This document shows, one piece after another, positions 41,573 to 50,644 of a DNA stretch of 64,000 nucleotides; the stretch's first letter is position 1, and each line of letters opens with the position of its first letter. The notes below the pieces were generated by a model that did no database searches, was not told the DNA's origin, and was given only the letters and a program-made list of their open reading frames with translations. The position numbers and the translations under genes are program-made. This DNA comes from Kuafuiihalomonas sp039024635. Its GTDB lineage: Bacteria > Myxococcota > Kuafuiibacteriia > Kuafuiibacteriales > Kuafuiibacteriaceae. The DNA is taken from assembly GCA_039024635.1 (NCBI GenBank), contig JBCCQA010000006.1, positions 1 through 64,000 on the forward strand. Reading direction: 5' to 3'.

Positions 41573-42481
41573 TCACTTCCACTCGAAAATCCATGCGCGC
41601 GTGGTACCTGCGTGGGGCCTGCCTGCGAGGGCGACGAAACCCGGCGCCCAAAGTAGCCTTTCCCCATCCGCGACGATCCACGCGCCCCGCTCTCTCAACA
41701 CCCGAAAGCTCGCGCCTAGTTCCATCGACCAGTCGTCTTCGGTCCCGATGGGCCTGTAACAAGGCGTCTTCACCTGATCCGCATCGAAAACCGCCGCGTC
41801 CGGCCCGACGGCGCTCGGCCAATCGCTGATTCGAGGGCTGAATCCGCCCCGTCTTCGCGCCTCGGCCACCAGGCGACGCCGAAAGCCCGGTCGATAGACC
41901 TGCTCGATGAGCGGGATCAGCTCCCGTCGCAGACGGTTGCGGAGGAAGCGTGGATCCCGGTTACTGCTGTCTTCCCGCCAGACCAGGCCGTGGCGGGCCG
42001 CATATCGAGCGATCACTTCCGAGGAAACCCGAATGAACGGACGCACATAGGCCCCTCTTCGGCCCGGCATGGGCTCCAGGCGACCGCGGGTGAGGAGCCG
42101 CATGAGGAGGGTTTCCGCCTGATCGTCTCGATGGTGGCCCAGCAGAACCCACCGGAGCTCGGCTTCGACACGGAGACCTTCCAAGACCCGGTATCGGCCC
42201 TCCCGGAGACCAGCTTCGTCGAGTCGGTGGCCGTCCAGTCGCTCCTGGAGGCAGCGAAGCTCGTGACGGCGGGCCCAGTCCGCTACGAAGGCCGCATCGT
42301 CCGACGAGTCCGCCCGCGCCTGGTGGTCGACATGGAGGATGAAGACCCGTCGGCCCAGCCTTCGTCGGGCCAGTTCGGCCAAGGTCATCGAGTCCCGACC
42401 GCCGGAAACGGCCACGCCCAAGGCCTCGGTCGGCGCGAGCTCCAGACTTTCCAGACAGCGGTCGAGGGCGGCGTACAGCAT
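41573..42481 (-). CDS. tilS: tRNA(Ile)-lysidine synthase, short form
   Basis: ATG 42481 has AAGGGG seven bases upstream. The earlier in-frame start adds eleven poor residues. The 302-residue product has the PP-loop (VAVSGGRDSMTLAE), HVDHQARADSSDD, GHHRDDQAETLLMRLL and FIRVSSEVIARYAARHGL, then REDSSNRDPRFLRNRLR, all standard in TilS. It makes lysidine at position 34 of tRNA-Ile(CAU). It ends soon after the catalytic part, so it is a short type lacking the long C-terminal domains of E. coli TilS. Confidence 0.9.
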   Translation of the reverse strand: MLYAALDRCLESLELAPTEALGVAVSGGRDSMTLAELARRRLGRRVFILHVDHQARADSSDDAAFVADWARRHELRCLQERLDGHRLDEAGLREGRYRVLEGLRVEAELRWVLLGHHRDDQAETLLMRLLTRGRLEPMPGRRGAYVRPFIRVSSEVIARYAARHGLVWREDSSNRDPRFLRNRLRRELIPLIEQVYRPGFRRRLVAEARRRGGFSPRISDWPSAVGPDAAVFDADQVKTPCYRPIGTEDDWSMELGASFRVLRERGAWIVADGERLLWAPGFVALAGRPHAGTTRAWIFEWK

Positions 42482-42522
42482 GGTTGGACCCCTTGGGTCC
42501 TCTTCCGGCAGCATAGCCGACC

Positions 42523-43536
42523 GTGGCCCTTAGCGACCACTGGAGCTGGGCGAGGCCATGGCGCCCCTTTCCGTCATCGGTCCGGGTGAGGCGAACAGCC
42601 AGGGGTTGGCGTCTGGACGCACCCTCGCCCAGGCCGTTCGGCGGCTGGGCTCAGCTACGGAGGGACCCCTCAGGTTGGGTCCATTCGGGGGACGTGGAGC
42701 TGAGCTCCGCCTGGATCGGTCCCGAGCTACGCCGGGACCTCCGGGCCGGGGAGATGCTTCAGCATCGGGGGGGCCGAATCGAGCTTGCGCTCGGTCCTGC
42801 GCGCCGGGCCCGACGGAGGCGGCTAGCCGAATGGCTGACCCAATCGAGGCCGTCGACGGACGGCGATGATTGGGCCGCCCTCGCCAAGTCGACCTGGTCC
42901 CCGGTTCGCAGCCGGCCTCGCGGGCTGGTGGCCTTGGCCCTGGCCGAAGACGGCGGACGCCTTGCCCAGGCCGTAGCGAAGGCTCGGGATTTGGAGGAGG
43001 CCGAGCTGGGCCTTTGGGCGCTCCGAGGTACGGCCTTTTGGACCCAAGCCTTCTGGCTCGTTCTGGAACGGTCGCGGACGCCATCAGGATTGGGTCGAGC
43101 CCTAGCGGCCGGCCTCGGCCCCGAGGGGGATGGACTCGAAGCCTTGGACCAAGGCCTGCGGCGCCGACCCGAGTGGTCCGAAGCCCTGGTCGACGCACTG
43201 GCGCGCTTCGCCCCTGAGGCCGCCGAGCCAAGACTTCTCGATATCGTCGAAGGCCGTCATCCCTGCTTGCGGGGGCAAGCCCTAGGCGCTCGACTGGACC
43301 TCGAAAACCGCGCCGTCCAAGTCCTGGCCAAGGTGGGCGGCGGCCGCTCAATCGGGCCCCTGAGACGTCTTTCGGAGAGGGCCGGCTGGTGGGCCCCGCT
43401 GGCCCGGCCGGCGCAGTTCGCCATCGTGGAGATCGAGTCCCGGTCGCCTGAACGTGCCGCGGGGCAGCTCGCGCTGAGCCCCCCTGAGACGGCAGGCGCG
43501 CTGTCCCATGCGGAACCGGCCGGACCCGAGGGCTGA
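42523..43536 (+). CDS. Hypothetical protein with HEAT-like C-terminal half
   Basis: The protein has 337 residues from GTG 42523, starting 41 bp from the divergent tilS start and ending one base before the stop of the convergent dehydrogenase. The first 100 residues are Arg/Trp-rich strands. The rest is repeated Ala/Leu/Arg helix (GLVALALAEDGGRLAQAV, SEALVDALARFAPEAAEP, RAVQVLAKVGGGRSIGPL), compatible with HEAT or armadillo repeats. No signal peptide. No family recognised. It reads with good coding character in this frame only. Confidence 0.5.
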   Translation: MALSDHWSWARPWRPFPSSVRVRRTARGWRLDAPSPRPFGGWAQLRRDPSGWVHSGDVELSSAWIGPELRRDLRAGEMLQHRGGRIELALGPARRARRRRLAEWLTQSRPSTDGDDWAALAKSTWSPVRSRPRGLVALALAEDGGRLAQAVAKARDLEEAELGLWALRGTAFWTQAFWLVLERSRTPSGLGRALAAGLGPEGDGLEALDQGLRRRPEWSEALVDALARFAPEAAEPRLLDIVEGRHPCLRGQALGARLDLENRAVQVLAKVGGGRSIGPLRRLSERAGWWAPLARPAQFAIVEIESRSPERAAGQLALSPPETAGALSHAEPAGPEG

Positions 43537-43537
43537 A

Positions 43538-44395
43538 TCAAGCCGAGGCGTAGTCGTAGAAGCCGCGGCCGCTCTTTCGACCGAGCCAGCCCGCATCGAC
43601 GTAGCGCCGAAGAAGGGGCGCAGGCCGATAACGTGGATCACCGAGTCCCTGATGCAGGACTTCCATGATGGCGAGACATGTATCCAGCCCGATGAAGTCG
43701 GCGAGGGTGAGCGGCCCCATGGGCTGATTCGTCCCGAGCTTCATGCCCTGGTCGATGTCCTCCGCCGTCCCCAGGTTCTCTTGCAGCGCGCTCACGGCCT
43801 CATTGATCATGGGCATGAGGATGCGGTTCACGATGAAGCCCGGCTGATCCTGGCTGGTGACCGTCTCCTTCCCCATGTCTTGGGCCAGAGCAACGGTGGC
43901 CTTCAGAACCTCGTCCGAGGTCTGAAGACCTGGAATGACCTCGACCAACTTCATGATGGGTACCGGCTGCATGAAGTGCATGCCGATGAAGCGGTCTGGA
44001 CGCCCAGTGGCCGCGGCCAGCTTGGTGATGGAGATACTGGAGGTGTTGCTGGCCAGGATGGCGTGCTCGGGCGCGACCGCGTCCACGGCCTGCCATACCT
44101 TCTTCTTGAGCTCGAAACTCTCGCTGACGGCCTCGACCACGACGTCGACGTCGGAGAAGGCATCGACCGTGCGACCCATGCTGATGCGGCCGATGGCCTC
44201 TTCTCGCGCCTGAGACGTGATCTTCTCTTTCTCGACGAACTTCCCGAGGCTCTTTGCGATGCCTGCCTTCGCCTTCTCGAGCTGGGCGTCGGCCACGTCG
44301 ACCAACTGGACGCGCAAGCCGCTCTGGGCGGCGGCCTGCGCGATCCCGGAACCCATCTGTCCCGCCCCAAGGACGCCCAGCTTCTGGATGCCCAT
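43538..44395 (-). CDS. hbd: 3-hydroxybutyryl-CoA dehydrogenase
   Basis: ATG 44395 lies two bases past the thiolase stop; the longer frame overlaps thiolase and is Arg-rich. The 285 residues have a Rossmann NAD site (LGVLGAGQMGSGIAQAA), the family block FIGMHFMQPVPIMKLVE with the catalytic His, then QDQPGFIVNRILMPMINEA and GRKSGRGFYDYA. It converts acetoacetyl-CoA to 3-hydroxybutyryl-CoA or the reverse. With the adjacent thiolase it forms a short-chain acyl-CoA pathway segment. Confidence 0.93.
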   Translation of the reverse strand: MGIQKLGVLGAGQMGSGIAQAAAQSGLRVQLVDVADAQLEKAKAGIAKSLGKFVEKEKITSQAREEAIGRISMGRTVDAFSDVDVVVEAVSESFELKKKVWQAVDAVAPEHAILASNTSSISITKLAAATGRPDRFIGMHFMQPVPIMKLVEVIPGLQTSDEVLKATVALAQDMGKETVTSQDQPGFIVNRILMPMINEAVSALQENLGTAEDIDQGMKLGTNQPMGPLTLADFIGLDTCLAIMEVLHQGLGDPRYRPAPLLRRYVDAGWLGRKSGRGFYDYASA

Positions 44396-44397
44396 GG

Positions 44398-45582
44398 TCA
44401 GCGCTCCGCCACGAGGGCCACGGCTTCGCCGCCGCCGATGCAGAGACTGGCCAGGCCGCGCCTGGCGTTCTTGTCCTTCATCGCATGAAGCAGGGTGACC
44501 AAGATGCGAGCACCCGATGCGCCGATGGGGTGCCCCAGTGCCACGGCACCACCACGAACGTTTACCTTGTTTCGATCCAGGCCGAGCTTCTGCTCGTTGG
44601 CGATGGAGACGACGGCAAAGGCTTCGTTGATCTCGAAGAGGTCGATGTCCTTCACCTCGAGGTCGAGCTTGCGAAGGGTCTCGTCGATGGCCTTGGCGGG
44701 GGCGGTAGTGAACCACTCCGGCTCGTGGGCGGCCGAGCCGTAGCCGGAGATGGTCGCAAGTGGCTCAAGCCCGCGCTCTTCGGCCCAGGCTCGAGAGGCC
44801 ACGACCAGCATGGCCGCCCCGTCGTTCAGCGAAGAGGCATTGGCGGCGGTGACGGTTCCATCCTTCTGGAACGACGGTCGCAGACCCATGATCTTATCGA
44901 ACTTCACCCTGGCCGGCTCCTCGTCGGCATCGACGAGGATGGGATCGCCCTTTCGTTGAGGAACGGGCACGGGAACGATCTCGCCAGCAAAGGCCCCCGC
45001 TTCCTGAGCAGCCTGGGCCCGGCGGTAACTTTCCACAGCGAACTCATCCTGGGCACTGCGTGGGATGTTGCACTCCCTGGCACAAAGCTCGGCCGCGTTG
45101 CCCATGTGGTAGTCGTTGTAGACGTCCCACAGCCCGTCTTTGATCATACCGTCGACGAGAGTCTGATTGCCGAGTTTGAAACCCGAGCGTGCGCCATCGA
45201 CGTAAAATGGGGCGTTCGACATCGACTCGATGCCTCCGGCCAAAGCCACCTCGATGTCGCCGGCCTTGATGGCTTGAGCAGCCATCATGACGGTTCGGAG
45301 GCCAGAGCCGCAAACCTTGTTGACGGTGTTACAGGGGACGGTACTTGGGATGCCAGCGCCAAGGGCAACCTGACGTGCCGGCGCTTGACCCAAATTGGCG
45401 GGCAACACGCAGCCCATGAAGACCTCCTGCACGTCCTGGGGCTGGACTCCGGCGGCTTTCAGGGTCGCCTCGGCCGCGATGCTCCCCAGCTTGGGGGCCG
45501 AAATCGACGCCAGTGCCCCCTGGAACGAACCGATCGGGGTGCGCTGAGCGGCGAGGATCACGACGTCTTGGGCAGAACTCAT
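44398..45582 (-). CDS. Acetyl-CoA C-acetyltransferase (thiolase)
   Basis: The protein has 394 residues, the usual size. The acylated Cys91 is in NKVCGSGLRTVMMAAQAI. The C-terminal active site is GGAVALGHPIGASGAR (His) and LCIGGGEAVALV (Cys). It condenses two acetyl-CoA or cleaves acetoacetyl-CoA. The start overlaps the stop of the upstream TPR lipoprotein gene as ATGA. The pairing with the dehydrogenase suggests butyryl-CoA or polyhydroxybutyrate-type metabolism, but no further enzymes of either path are in the window. Confidence 0.94.
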   Translation of the reverse strand: MSSAQDVVILAAQRTPIGSFQGALASISAPKLGSIAAEATLKAAGVQPQDVQEVFMGCVLPANLGQAPARQVALGAGIPSTVPCNTVNKVCGSGLRTVMMAAQAIKAGDIEVALAGGIESMSNAPFYVDGARSGFKLGNQTLVDGMIKDGLWDVYNDYHMGNAAELCARECNIPRSAQDEFAVESYRRAQAAQEAGAFAGEIVPVPVPQRKGDPILVDADEEPARVKFDKIMGLRPSFQKDGTVTAANASSLNDGAAMLVVASRAWAEERGLEPLATISGYGSAAHEPEWFTTAPAKAIDETLRKLDLEVKDIDLFEINEAFAVVSIANEQKLGLDRNKVNVRGGAVALGHPIGASGARILVTLLHAMKDKNARRGLASLCIGGGEAVALVAER

Positions 45583-46778
45583 GGCGCGAGACCTTCGAAA
45601 TCGCCTCCAGCCTTGTCAAGCAAGACTGGGGGGCCACGGACCAGCCGCGTCGACGCAAAGACATGTCGATCGATGTAGGCCTCGATGTTGGCTCGGGTGT
45701 CGGACGGGAGGAGGAAGACCAAGGCCGGTAAACGCACGGCCAAGACTTCCCACAATAAGATGGACTCCAAGAACCCTTCCCGCACGGCCTGCAGGAGCCG
45801 GCGCTCTTCACCATTCAGTTCGCCCTCTCGAGCAACGAGGGCTGCGACCTGATTGAGGAGGCACTCCCGGTACATCGACAAGCGCAAAGGGTCCGAGGCC
45901 GCATTGGAGCGGTTGCTGCACTCGGGCTCGTGGGCCCAGCAGGCTAGGCAGAGTCCCATCGCCGCCCATCGTCCCTTGGGGCCCACTCGAATCTCGACGG
46001 CCTCCTTGGTGGACACCACGGCCAAACGGGGTCGAAGAAGAGGCTCCGCCAGTCGCAGCTGCAGTCGAGGCAGAAGGCGCCGCAGGCGATCCTCCACCAC
46101 CGCATTGGTTCGATTGAGGGCGTAGGCACGAATGAGGGCTCGCTTGGCCCCGTCCTCGTCCTCCAACTCCTCCAACACGTCGGCGGTGAAGAGGTGGGCC
46201 TGGTAGTCGAGAGGATTGAGGCGCGTCGCCTCGGAGAGCGCGTCGAAGGCGGCCTTCGGTCGACCGGCGAACTGCCGCGCTCGACCGAGGTAGGTGTGGG
46301 CCTTGAAGTACTCAGGGGCCGCCGCGACGACCTCTTCATAAAGGCTGACCGCCTCGTCGTGTCGTCCGGCTGAGAAGGCTTCCGCCCCGGCCTCGAAAGC
46401 GTCGCTCACGCCGTCCGGTGGGAGGGCGCGGACTAGTCTCGGACTCCCGTCGCCGTCTCGCAGAACTTCCAGGAAGGGGTCAACGGGGTCGGGGTCGCGA
46501 GCCGGCAGATCCAGCACCGCGCTCAGAAGCCGAGGCTGCAGGGACCCGTCTTGGACCACGCTGTACTGCCGATTGGAACGTTCGAGCAGTTGAAAGATCT
46601 CGTCGGGTCGAAGCAGCCCCAACGGTTGAACGCCCCCCTGAACCTGTCGGAACTCAGGCTCGGACGGGCCTCCGTTGCTCGCGCAGGCAAGCGCGACGCT
46701 AGCGAGAAGCGTCGGGATCCAGCTTCGAATCCTCTTGCTCCTCGTCGGGCTCGAGTGGCTCCGGGATCTTGATGTCAC
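45579..46778 (-). CDS. TPR-containing lipoprotein
   Basis: The protein has 399 residues from GTG 46778, overlapping the upstream gene by 80 bp. The N-terminal signal RSWIPTLLASVALACAS suggests a lipoprotein. An ATT eight codons before the hydrophobic stretch has a better Shine-Dalgarno (AGGAG) but would be an unusual start. Residues 125-225 form TPR units (AVSLYEEVVAAAPEYFKAH, AFDALSEATRLNPLDYQAH). The rest is helical with a CLACWAHEPEC segment that may bind metal or form a disulphide. It precedes the thiolase with an ATGA overlap, although a functional link is not evident. Confidence 0.55.
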   Translation of the reverse strand: MTSRSRSHSSPTRSKRIRSWIPTLLASVALACASNGGPSEPEFRQVQGGVQPLGLLRPDEIFQLLERSNRQYSVVQDGSLQPRLLSAVLDLPARDPDPVDPFLEVLRDGDGSPRLVRALPPDGVSDAFEAGAEAFSAGRHDEAVSLYEEVVAAAPEYFKAHTYLGRARQFAGRPKAAFDALSEATRLNPLDYQAHLFTADVLEELEDEDGAKRALIRAYALNRTNAVVEDRLRRLLPRLQLRLAEPLLRPRLAVVSTKEAVEIRVGPKGRWAAMGLCLACWAHEPECSNRSNAASDPLRLSMYRECLLNQVAALVAREGELNGEERRLLQAVREGFLESILLWEVLAVRLPALVFLLPSDTRANIEAYIDRHVFASTRLVRGPPVLLDKAGGDFEGLAP

Positions 46779-47136
46779 CGTCGAGGTCCGGCTTCACGCC
46801 GCCGCCTTCAGTTCGGCGGAACTTCACCTTGACGTTGAGCTCGGCTTGCACGCCGGTCAAAACCTTGATGACCTCGGACGATAGGTCGGTCGCTCGGAGG
46901 AAGTCGCCGACCTCTTTGGCGACGATCCGTACGACCTCACGCCGGCCCTTGTCGCCTTGGTGGAGCAGGAAGCTGAGGGCCTCTTTGGGGGCGGCCGAAG
47001 AGGACTGGACCTGCTCGAAGGCGTTGTCGATGGCTCGACGGACGAACTCCCCGACCACGCGACCACGCTGTCGATCTCGTTCGTACTTTTCCTCGCCGTA
47101 GATGTCCTCGGTCATATCGTCGCCGTCCGTTTCCAT
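46699..47136 (-). CDS. Hypothetical cytoplasmic protein
   Basis: The protein has 145 residues and no signal. The N-terminus is acidic/basic (EEKYERDRQRGRVVGEFVR). The middle is helical (AIDNAFEQVQSSSAAPKEA, LSSEVIKVLTGVQAELNVK) with strand VKVKFRRTEGG, and the end is a disordered acidic tail. It starts one base after the stop of the lipoprotein gene and overlaps the next. The helices resemble small cytoplasmic adaptor proteins found in several Myxococcota loci, but I cannot name a family. Confidence 0.5.
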   Translation of the reverse strand: METDGDDMTEDIYGEEKYERDRQRGRVVGEFVRRAIDNAFEQVQSSSAAPKEALSFLLHQGDKGRREVVRIVAKEVGDFLRATDLSSEVIKVLTGVQAELNVKVKFRRTEGGGVKPDLDGDIKIPEPLEPDEEQEDSKLDPDASR

Positions 47137-47565
47137 TCAGCTTCCTCCACCCAGCACACGAAGCGTCACCGTGGGACGGTTCGACACTTCGCCGGCAGAA
47201 TCGACCAACTCGAAGCTGAATGCCAAACGTTGCCCTGGGCTGGGTCGTTCGTCGAGACGTACCAGGAACTCGAGCCATCCCGACTCGGCGTCCGGGGGCA
47301 AAGGCGGCTGCTGTTCGGCGAACAGTTCGACATTGGACTGGGAGGATACCCTCTGACCGGCGATGAACAAGACCGTCTCTCCGCCGCTCAGGTTGCCGTC
47401 TCCGTCTCGCCATCGAAGGGCGAAGGCCAGGGCGTCGGATACGAAGGGCGAGCTCTGAAGAAAGACCGCCTCCTCGATGAGAGGCCGCTCGTCGGGCCAG
47501 TCCTCGGGACCCGGACCTCCACAAGCCAGAATACAGCCCAGCCCTGCCGTCCACAGCGCCCTCAT
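47137..47565 (-). CDS. Small beta-rich lipoprotein
   Basis: The protein has 142 residues with a lipoprotein signal (WTAGLGCILACGGPGPED). The mature part has alternating strands (ALAFALRWRDGDGNLSGGE, GWLEFLVRLDERP, RPTVTLRVLGGG) like a single Ig- or fibronectin-type domain; the RDGDGNLSGGE loop resembles a Ca-binding turn. It sits between carA-linked genes and the small cytoplasmic protein. No name can be given. Expected in the periplasm or outer membrane. Confidence 0.5.
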   Translation of the reverse strand: MRALWTAGLGCILACGGPGPEDWPDERPLIEEAVFLQSSPFVSDALAFALRWRDGDGNLSGGETVLFIAGQRVSSQSNVELFAEQQPPLPPDAESGWLEFLVRLDERPSPGQRLAFSFELVDSAGEVSNRPTVTLRVLGGGS

Positions 47566-47586
47566 CGCCTTAACAGAACAGCTGGA

Positions 47587-48219
47587 TCATTCCAGGTCGA
47601 GGACGCGCCAGCCTCCCTCTTCCCGGCGGAGGCGGACGACCCGGCCTTCGCCGAGAGCGAGACGGGCTTCGTCCCCTTCGACGAGGAATACCGGCTCCGG
47701 AGGGAGCGCCTCGGCCAGCGCCTGGATCGAAGGTCGGAGTTCGGTCAGGCGTCGAGCCAAGGCGGCATCGGAACGGAAGCGGACCCGCGCCTCACTAGGC
47801 AAGGTCGACCGAAACATGCCCAGGTGGCCACGACTGGCAAAGATGAAGGTTCTCAGAGCCGCGGCCGGGCTGTCGAGTCTTGGGAGAACCAACGGACCGT
47901 CGTCCACCTGCCAGCGCCCATCGCGCCGTGACAAGTGTAGGCGGGCCCCAGATGCGAACTCGACCGTGGCCCGGACGACGCTCACGCTACTCGTCTGGGC
48001 CCAAGCCCGAGCCACGGTGGAGGGATTCTCGTCGAGGAAGTGCTCGAGCCGCTCCTCGTCGAGTTCCGCGGCCAAGCCGGGCCCGTGAAGGGCGAGCAGC
48101 CGCTCGGCGTCTAGGGATGAAAGGGCCTCACGGTAAGCCGCAATGCTGTCGTCGAGCGGCGCAGGGGCGCAGGCCACCCCGACGATCGAGAGGCCGAAGA
48201 TGACTCGACGGACGCTCAC
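47587..48219 (-). CDS. Hypothetical lipoprotein coupled to carA
   Basis: GTG 48219 overlaps the carA stop as GTGA, so I prefer it to the start five codons upstream. The 210 residues begin with a lipoprotein signal (IFGLSIVGVACAPAPLDD). The mature part has helices (AAYREALSSLDAERLLALH) followed by strands resembling an NTF2-like or small alpha+beta domain (SVVRATVEFASGARLHLS, GDEARLALGEGRVVRL). No family is certain. It is probably cotranscribed with carA, but no pyrimidine role is implied. Confidence 0.5.
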   Translation of the reverse strand: MSVRRVIFGLSIVGVACAPAPLDDSIAAYREALSSLDAERLLALHGPGLAAELDEERLEHFLDENPSTVARAWAQTSSVSVVRATVEFASGARLHLSRRDGRWQVDDGPLVLPRLDSPAAALRTFIFASRGHLGMFRSTLPSEARVRFRSDAALARRLTELRPSIQALAEALPPEPVFLVEGDEARLALGEGRVVRLRREEGGWRVLDLE

Positions 48220-49370
48220 GCGGTCTCGGCGCACATGCGCACGAAGCGGCGGAAGTGGTCCGTCGCGTCGTGGGGCCCAGGTGAAGCCTCAGGGTGGTAC
48301 TGAACCGCCATCAACTGGTCTTCGACCGCCACGAAGCCCTCCAAGGTCTGGTCGTTGAGGTTGAACTCGGTAGGTCGAGCTACCCCACCCTTGGCCAAGG
48401 CATCGGGGTCGATGGCAAAGCCATGGTTCTGGCTGGTGATGCGCACTCTTCCCTGTTCGTCCTGAACGGGATGATTGCTGCCTCGATGGCCGAACTTCAT
48501 TTTGAAGCTTTTGCCGCCGTAAGCCAGAGCCAGGACCTGATGGCCCAGGCAAATGCCGAGCATCGGCAGACGACCCCTCAGCTTGCGAGCCGTTTCGATG
48601 CCGTAGCTCACCGGCTCTGGATCGCCGGGGCCATTGGACCAAAAGACTCCGTCGGGTTTCAGCGACAGCACGTCCTCTGCGCTCGCGGAGCCCGGCAGGA
48701 CCTCGACCGAGGCGCCGGCCTCGACCAAGCGACGAAGCATGCTCCGCTTCATGCCGAAGTCGAGGGCGACCACCCTTGGCGGCGGCGGTCCGCCAATGGG
48801 GCCGAGCTCCAGGCCCTGCTCTCGCTGCCCAACGGTCTGCAGGGGCGAAGGGCCTTCGGTCCATTTGAAGCCAGACCTGCACATCGCCTCCCGGGCGAGG
48901 TCCCGTCCCGCCATACCCGGGGCGGAGCGCGCCGCCTCCGCCATGGCCTCCACCTTGGGTTGGGTGGAGATGACGCCCATCTGCGCGCCAGTGGTCCGGA
49001 TGTGGAGCACCAAGGCTCGGGTGTCCACGTCCTCGAGCGCAACCACCCCCGCACTCTGCAGGTGGTCCTGCAACGACTCGGTCGACCGCCAGCTGCTGGC
49101 GATGGGTCGGCTGGAGCGCACGAGCAGACCCGCGGCCTGTATACCGTCGCTCTCCATGTCTTCGGGGTTGGTGCCGACGTTGCCGATCTCGACGCAGGTC
49201 ATGGTGACGATCTGGTCCTTGAAGGAGGGGTCACTGAGAACCTCCTGGTAACCAGACATGGCGGTAGTGAAGACGACCTCTCCGACGGTGGTGCCCTCGG
49301 CGCCAATACTCCGGCCCCAGAACACGCGCCCGTCGGCCAGGACCAGGGCAGCGTTGCGATTTTGACTCAT
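48216..49370 (-). CDS. carA: Carbamoyl-phosphate synthase small subunit
   Basis: The protein has 384 residues. The N-terminal domain (ALVLADGRVFWGRSIGAEG, then VFTTAMSGYQEVLSDPS) is followed by a class I glutamine amidotransferase with Cys in LGICLGHQVLALAYGG, the block FGHRGSNHPV and the His/Glu pair in QYHPEASPG. It supplies ammonia from glutamine for carbamoyl phosphate. The start overlaps the pyrC-like stop as ATGA. carB is not in the window. The order pyrB, pyrC-like, carA is a common pyrimidine group. Confidence 0.95.
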   Translation of the reverse strand: MSQNRNAALVLADGRVFWGRSIGAEGTTVGEVVFTTAMSGYQEVLSDPSFKDQIVTMTCVEIGNVGTNPEDMESDGIQAAGLLVRSSRPIASSWRSTESLQDHLQSAGVVALEDVDTRALVLHIRTTGAQMGVISTQPKVEAMAEAARSAPGMAGRDLAREAMCRSGFKWTEGPSPLQTVGQREQGLELGPIGGPPPPRVVALDFGMKRSMLRRLVEAGASVEVLPGSASAEDVLSLKPDGVFWSNGPGDPEPVSYGIETARKLRGRLPMLGICLGHQVLALAYGGKSFKMKFGHRGSNHPVQDEQGRVRITSQNHGFAIDPDALAKGGVARPTEFNLNDQTLEGFVAVEDQLMAVQYHPEASPGPHDATDHFRRFVRMCAETA

Positions 49371-50644
49371 TGGATTTCCTCGAAGCGATGGTCGGCGAAG
49401 CTCATCCGACCTCTCACCATGGTGAGCAGGGGCCGACCGCTAAGGGACCGGCCCCACAGGGGGGTGTTGCGGGCACGACTCTGCCAATCATCGCCCACCG
49501 ACCATTGGGCCTCGGGATCGAGCAGGACCAGGTCGGCCGGACCTCCCACCCGAAGCCGACCCAGATCTTCGCGACCGAGAATGCGAGCGGGCCCTCGGGT
49601 ACAGGCGGAGAGGGCGCGTTCCAGCGTGAGCGCGCCTTCGGCGACCAAGGTGGTCAGGGTCGGCAGCAAGAGCTCGATGGCGGCTGCACCCGGGCTCGCC
49701 GCATCGAACTCCACATTCTTCTCCAGGTTGGTGCGGGGCTCGTGGTCGGAAGCGACGGCGTCCACGCTTCCGTCGGCCAAGCCCTCAACGAGCGCGGCTC
49801 GATCGGAGGCCTCTCGGAGCGGAGGACGGAGCTTGGCGTGGGTCGCATAGCCGACGACAGCGTCGGCATCCAAGAGTAGATGGTGGGGCGAGACGTCGGC
49901 GCTAACCCGAACCCCTCGGCGCTTGGCCTGGCGAATGAGTTCAACCGAACCCGCGCTGCTGACGTGGGAGATGTGTATCGCGGCTCCCGTCAACTCGGCC
50001 ACGGCCAGGTCGCGCGCCACGCCCACTTCTTCCGCCGCCCTCGGGATGCCGACCAATCCGAGACGGGCACTGACGGCGCCCTCGTGCATGACGCCGCCTT
50101 GGGCTAATGTCTCATCCTCGGCGTGGGTCATCACTGGAACACCGACGTCGACCGCGGTCTCGAGGCCATAGCGCAGCAGCTGAGCGTCCCGAATCGGACG
50201 GTTGCCGTCGGTGAACAGAACGCAGCCCGCCGCTCGCAGCTTGGCGAATTCGGCCAAGCGCTCTCCTTGCCGACCGACCGTGAAAGCACCCGCTGGCAGC
50301 ACCCGGGTCGGACCCGCCGCTTTGGCCCAGGCTTCGAGCATGGCCACGACTTCGACCCGATCAGTGGCAGGCAGAGCGACGACGGTCGTGGTTCCGCCCT
50401 TGGCGGCGGCGCGGGTGGCGCTGAGCACCGTTTCCCGATCGGGCCGCCGGGGCTGACCGAGGTAGGCCCGCAGGTCGATGATTCCCGGACAGAGGAGCAG
50501 GCCCTGGCCGTCGACCAGCTGGTCGGGCTGTCCTCGTCGCTCGAAGGCGACGATGGTCCCCCCTTCGACGACGACGGTGGCGTCGGCCTGGTCGAGACCA
50601 CTTCCCGGGTCGAATAGCCGAACCCGCCGGAACTCCGTTCTCAT
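49367..50644 (-). CDS. Dihydroorotase-like protein lacking the HxH metal site
   Basis: ATG 50644 overlaps the pyrB stop as ATGA and gives 425 residues of the dihydroorotase/amidohydrolase fold. The fold is retained: LCPGIIDLRAYLGQP, AAAKGGTTTVVALP, VPVMTHAEDETL, HISHVSSAGSVELI, LRPPLREASDRAAL and SDHEPRTNLEKN. The metal-binding DxHxH is replaced by D-L-R-A-Y, and the DHAPH block reads DHEPR. Such metal-site-deficient PyrC proteins (PyrC' in pseudomonads) act as structural partners of aspartate carbamoyltransferase. This is probably one, so an active dihydroorotase must be encoded elsewhere. Confidence 0.75.
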   Translation of the reverse strand: MRTEFRRVRLFDPGSGLDQADATVVVEGGTIVAFERRGQPDQLVDGQGLLLCPGIIDLRAYLGQPRRPDRETVLSATRAAAKGGTTTVVALPATDRVEVVAMLEAWAKAAGPTRVLPAGAFTVGRQGERLAEFAKLRAAGCVLFTDGNRPIRDAQLLRYGLETAVDVGVPVMTHAEDETLAQGGVMHEGAVSARLGLVGIPRAAEEVGVARDLAVAELTGAAIHISHVSSAGSVELIRQAKRRGVRVSADVSPHHLLLDADAVVGYATHAKLRPPLREASDRAALVEGLADGSVDAVASDHEPRTNLEKNVEFDAASPGAAAIELLLPTLTTLVAEGALTLERALSACTRGPARILGREDLGRLRVGGPADLVLLDPEAQWSVGDDWQSRARNTPLWGRSLSGRPLLTMVRGRMSFADHRFEEIQ

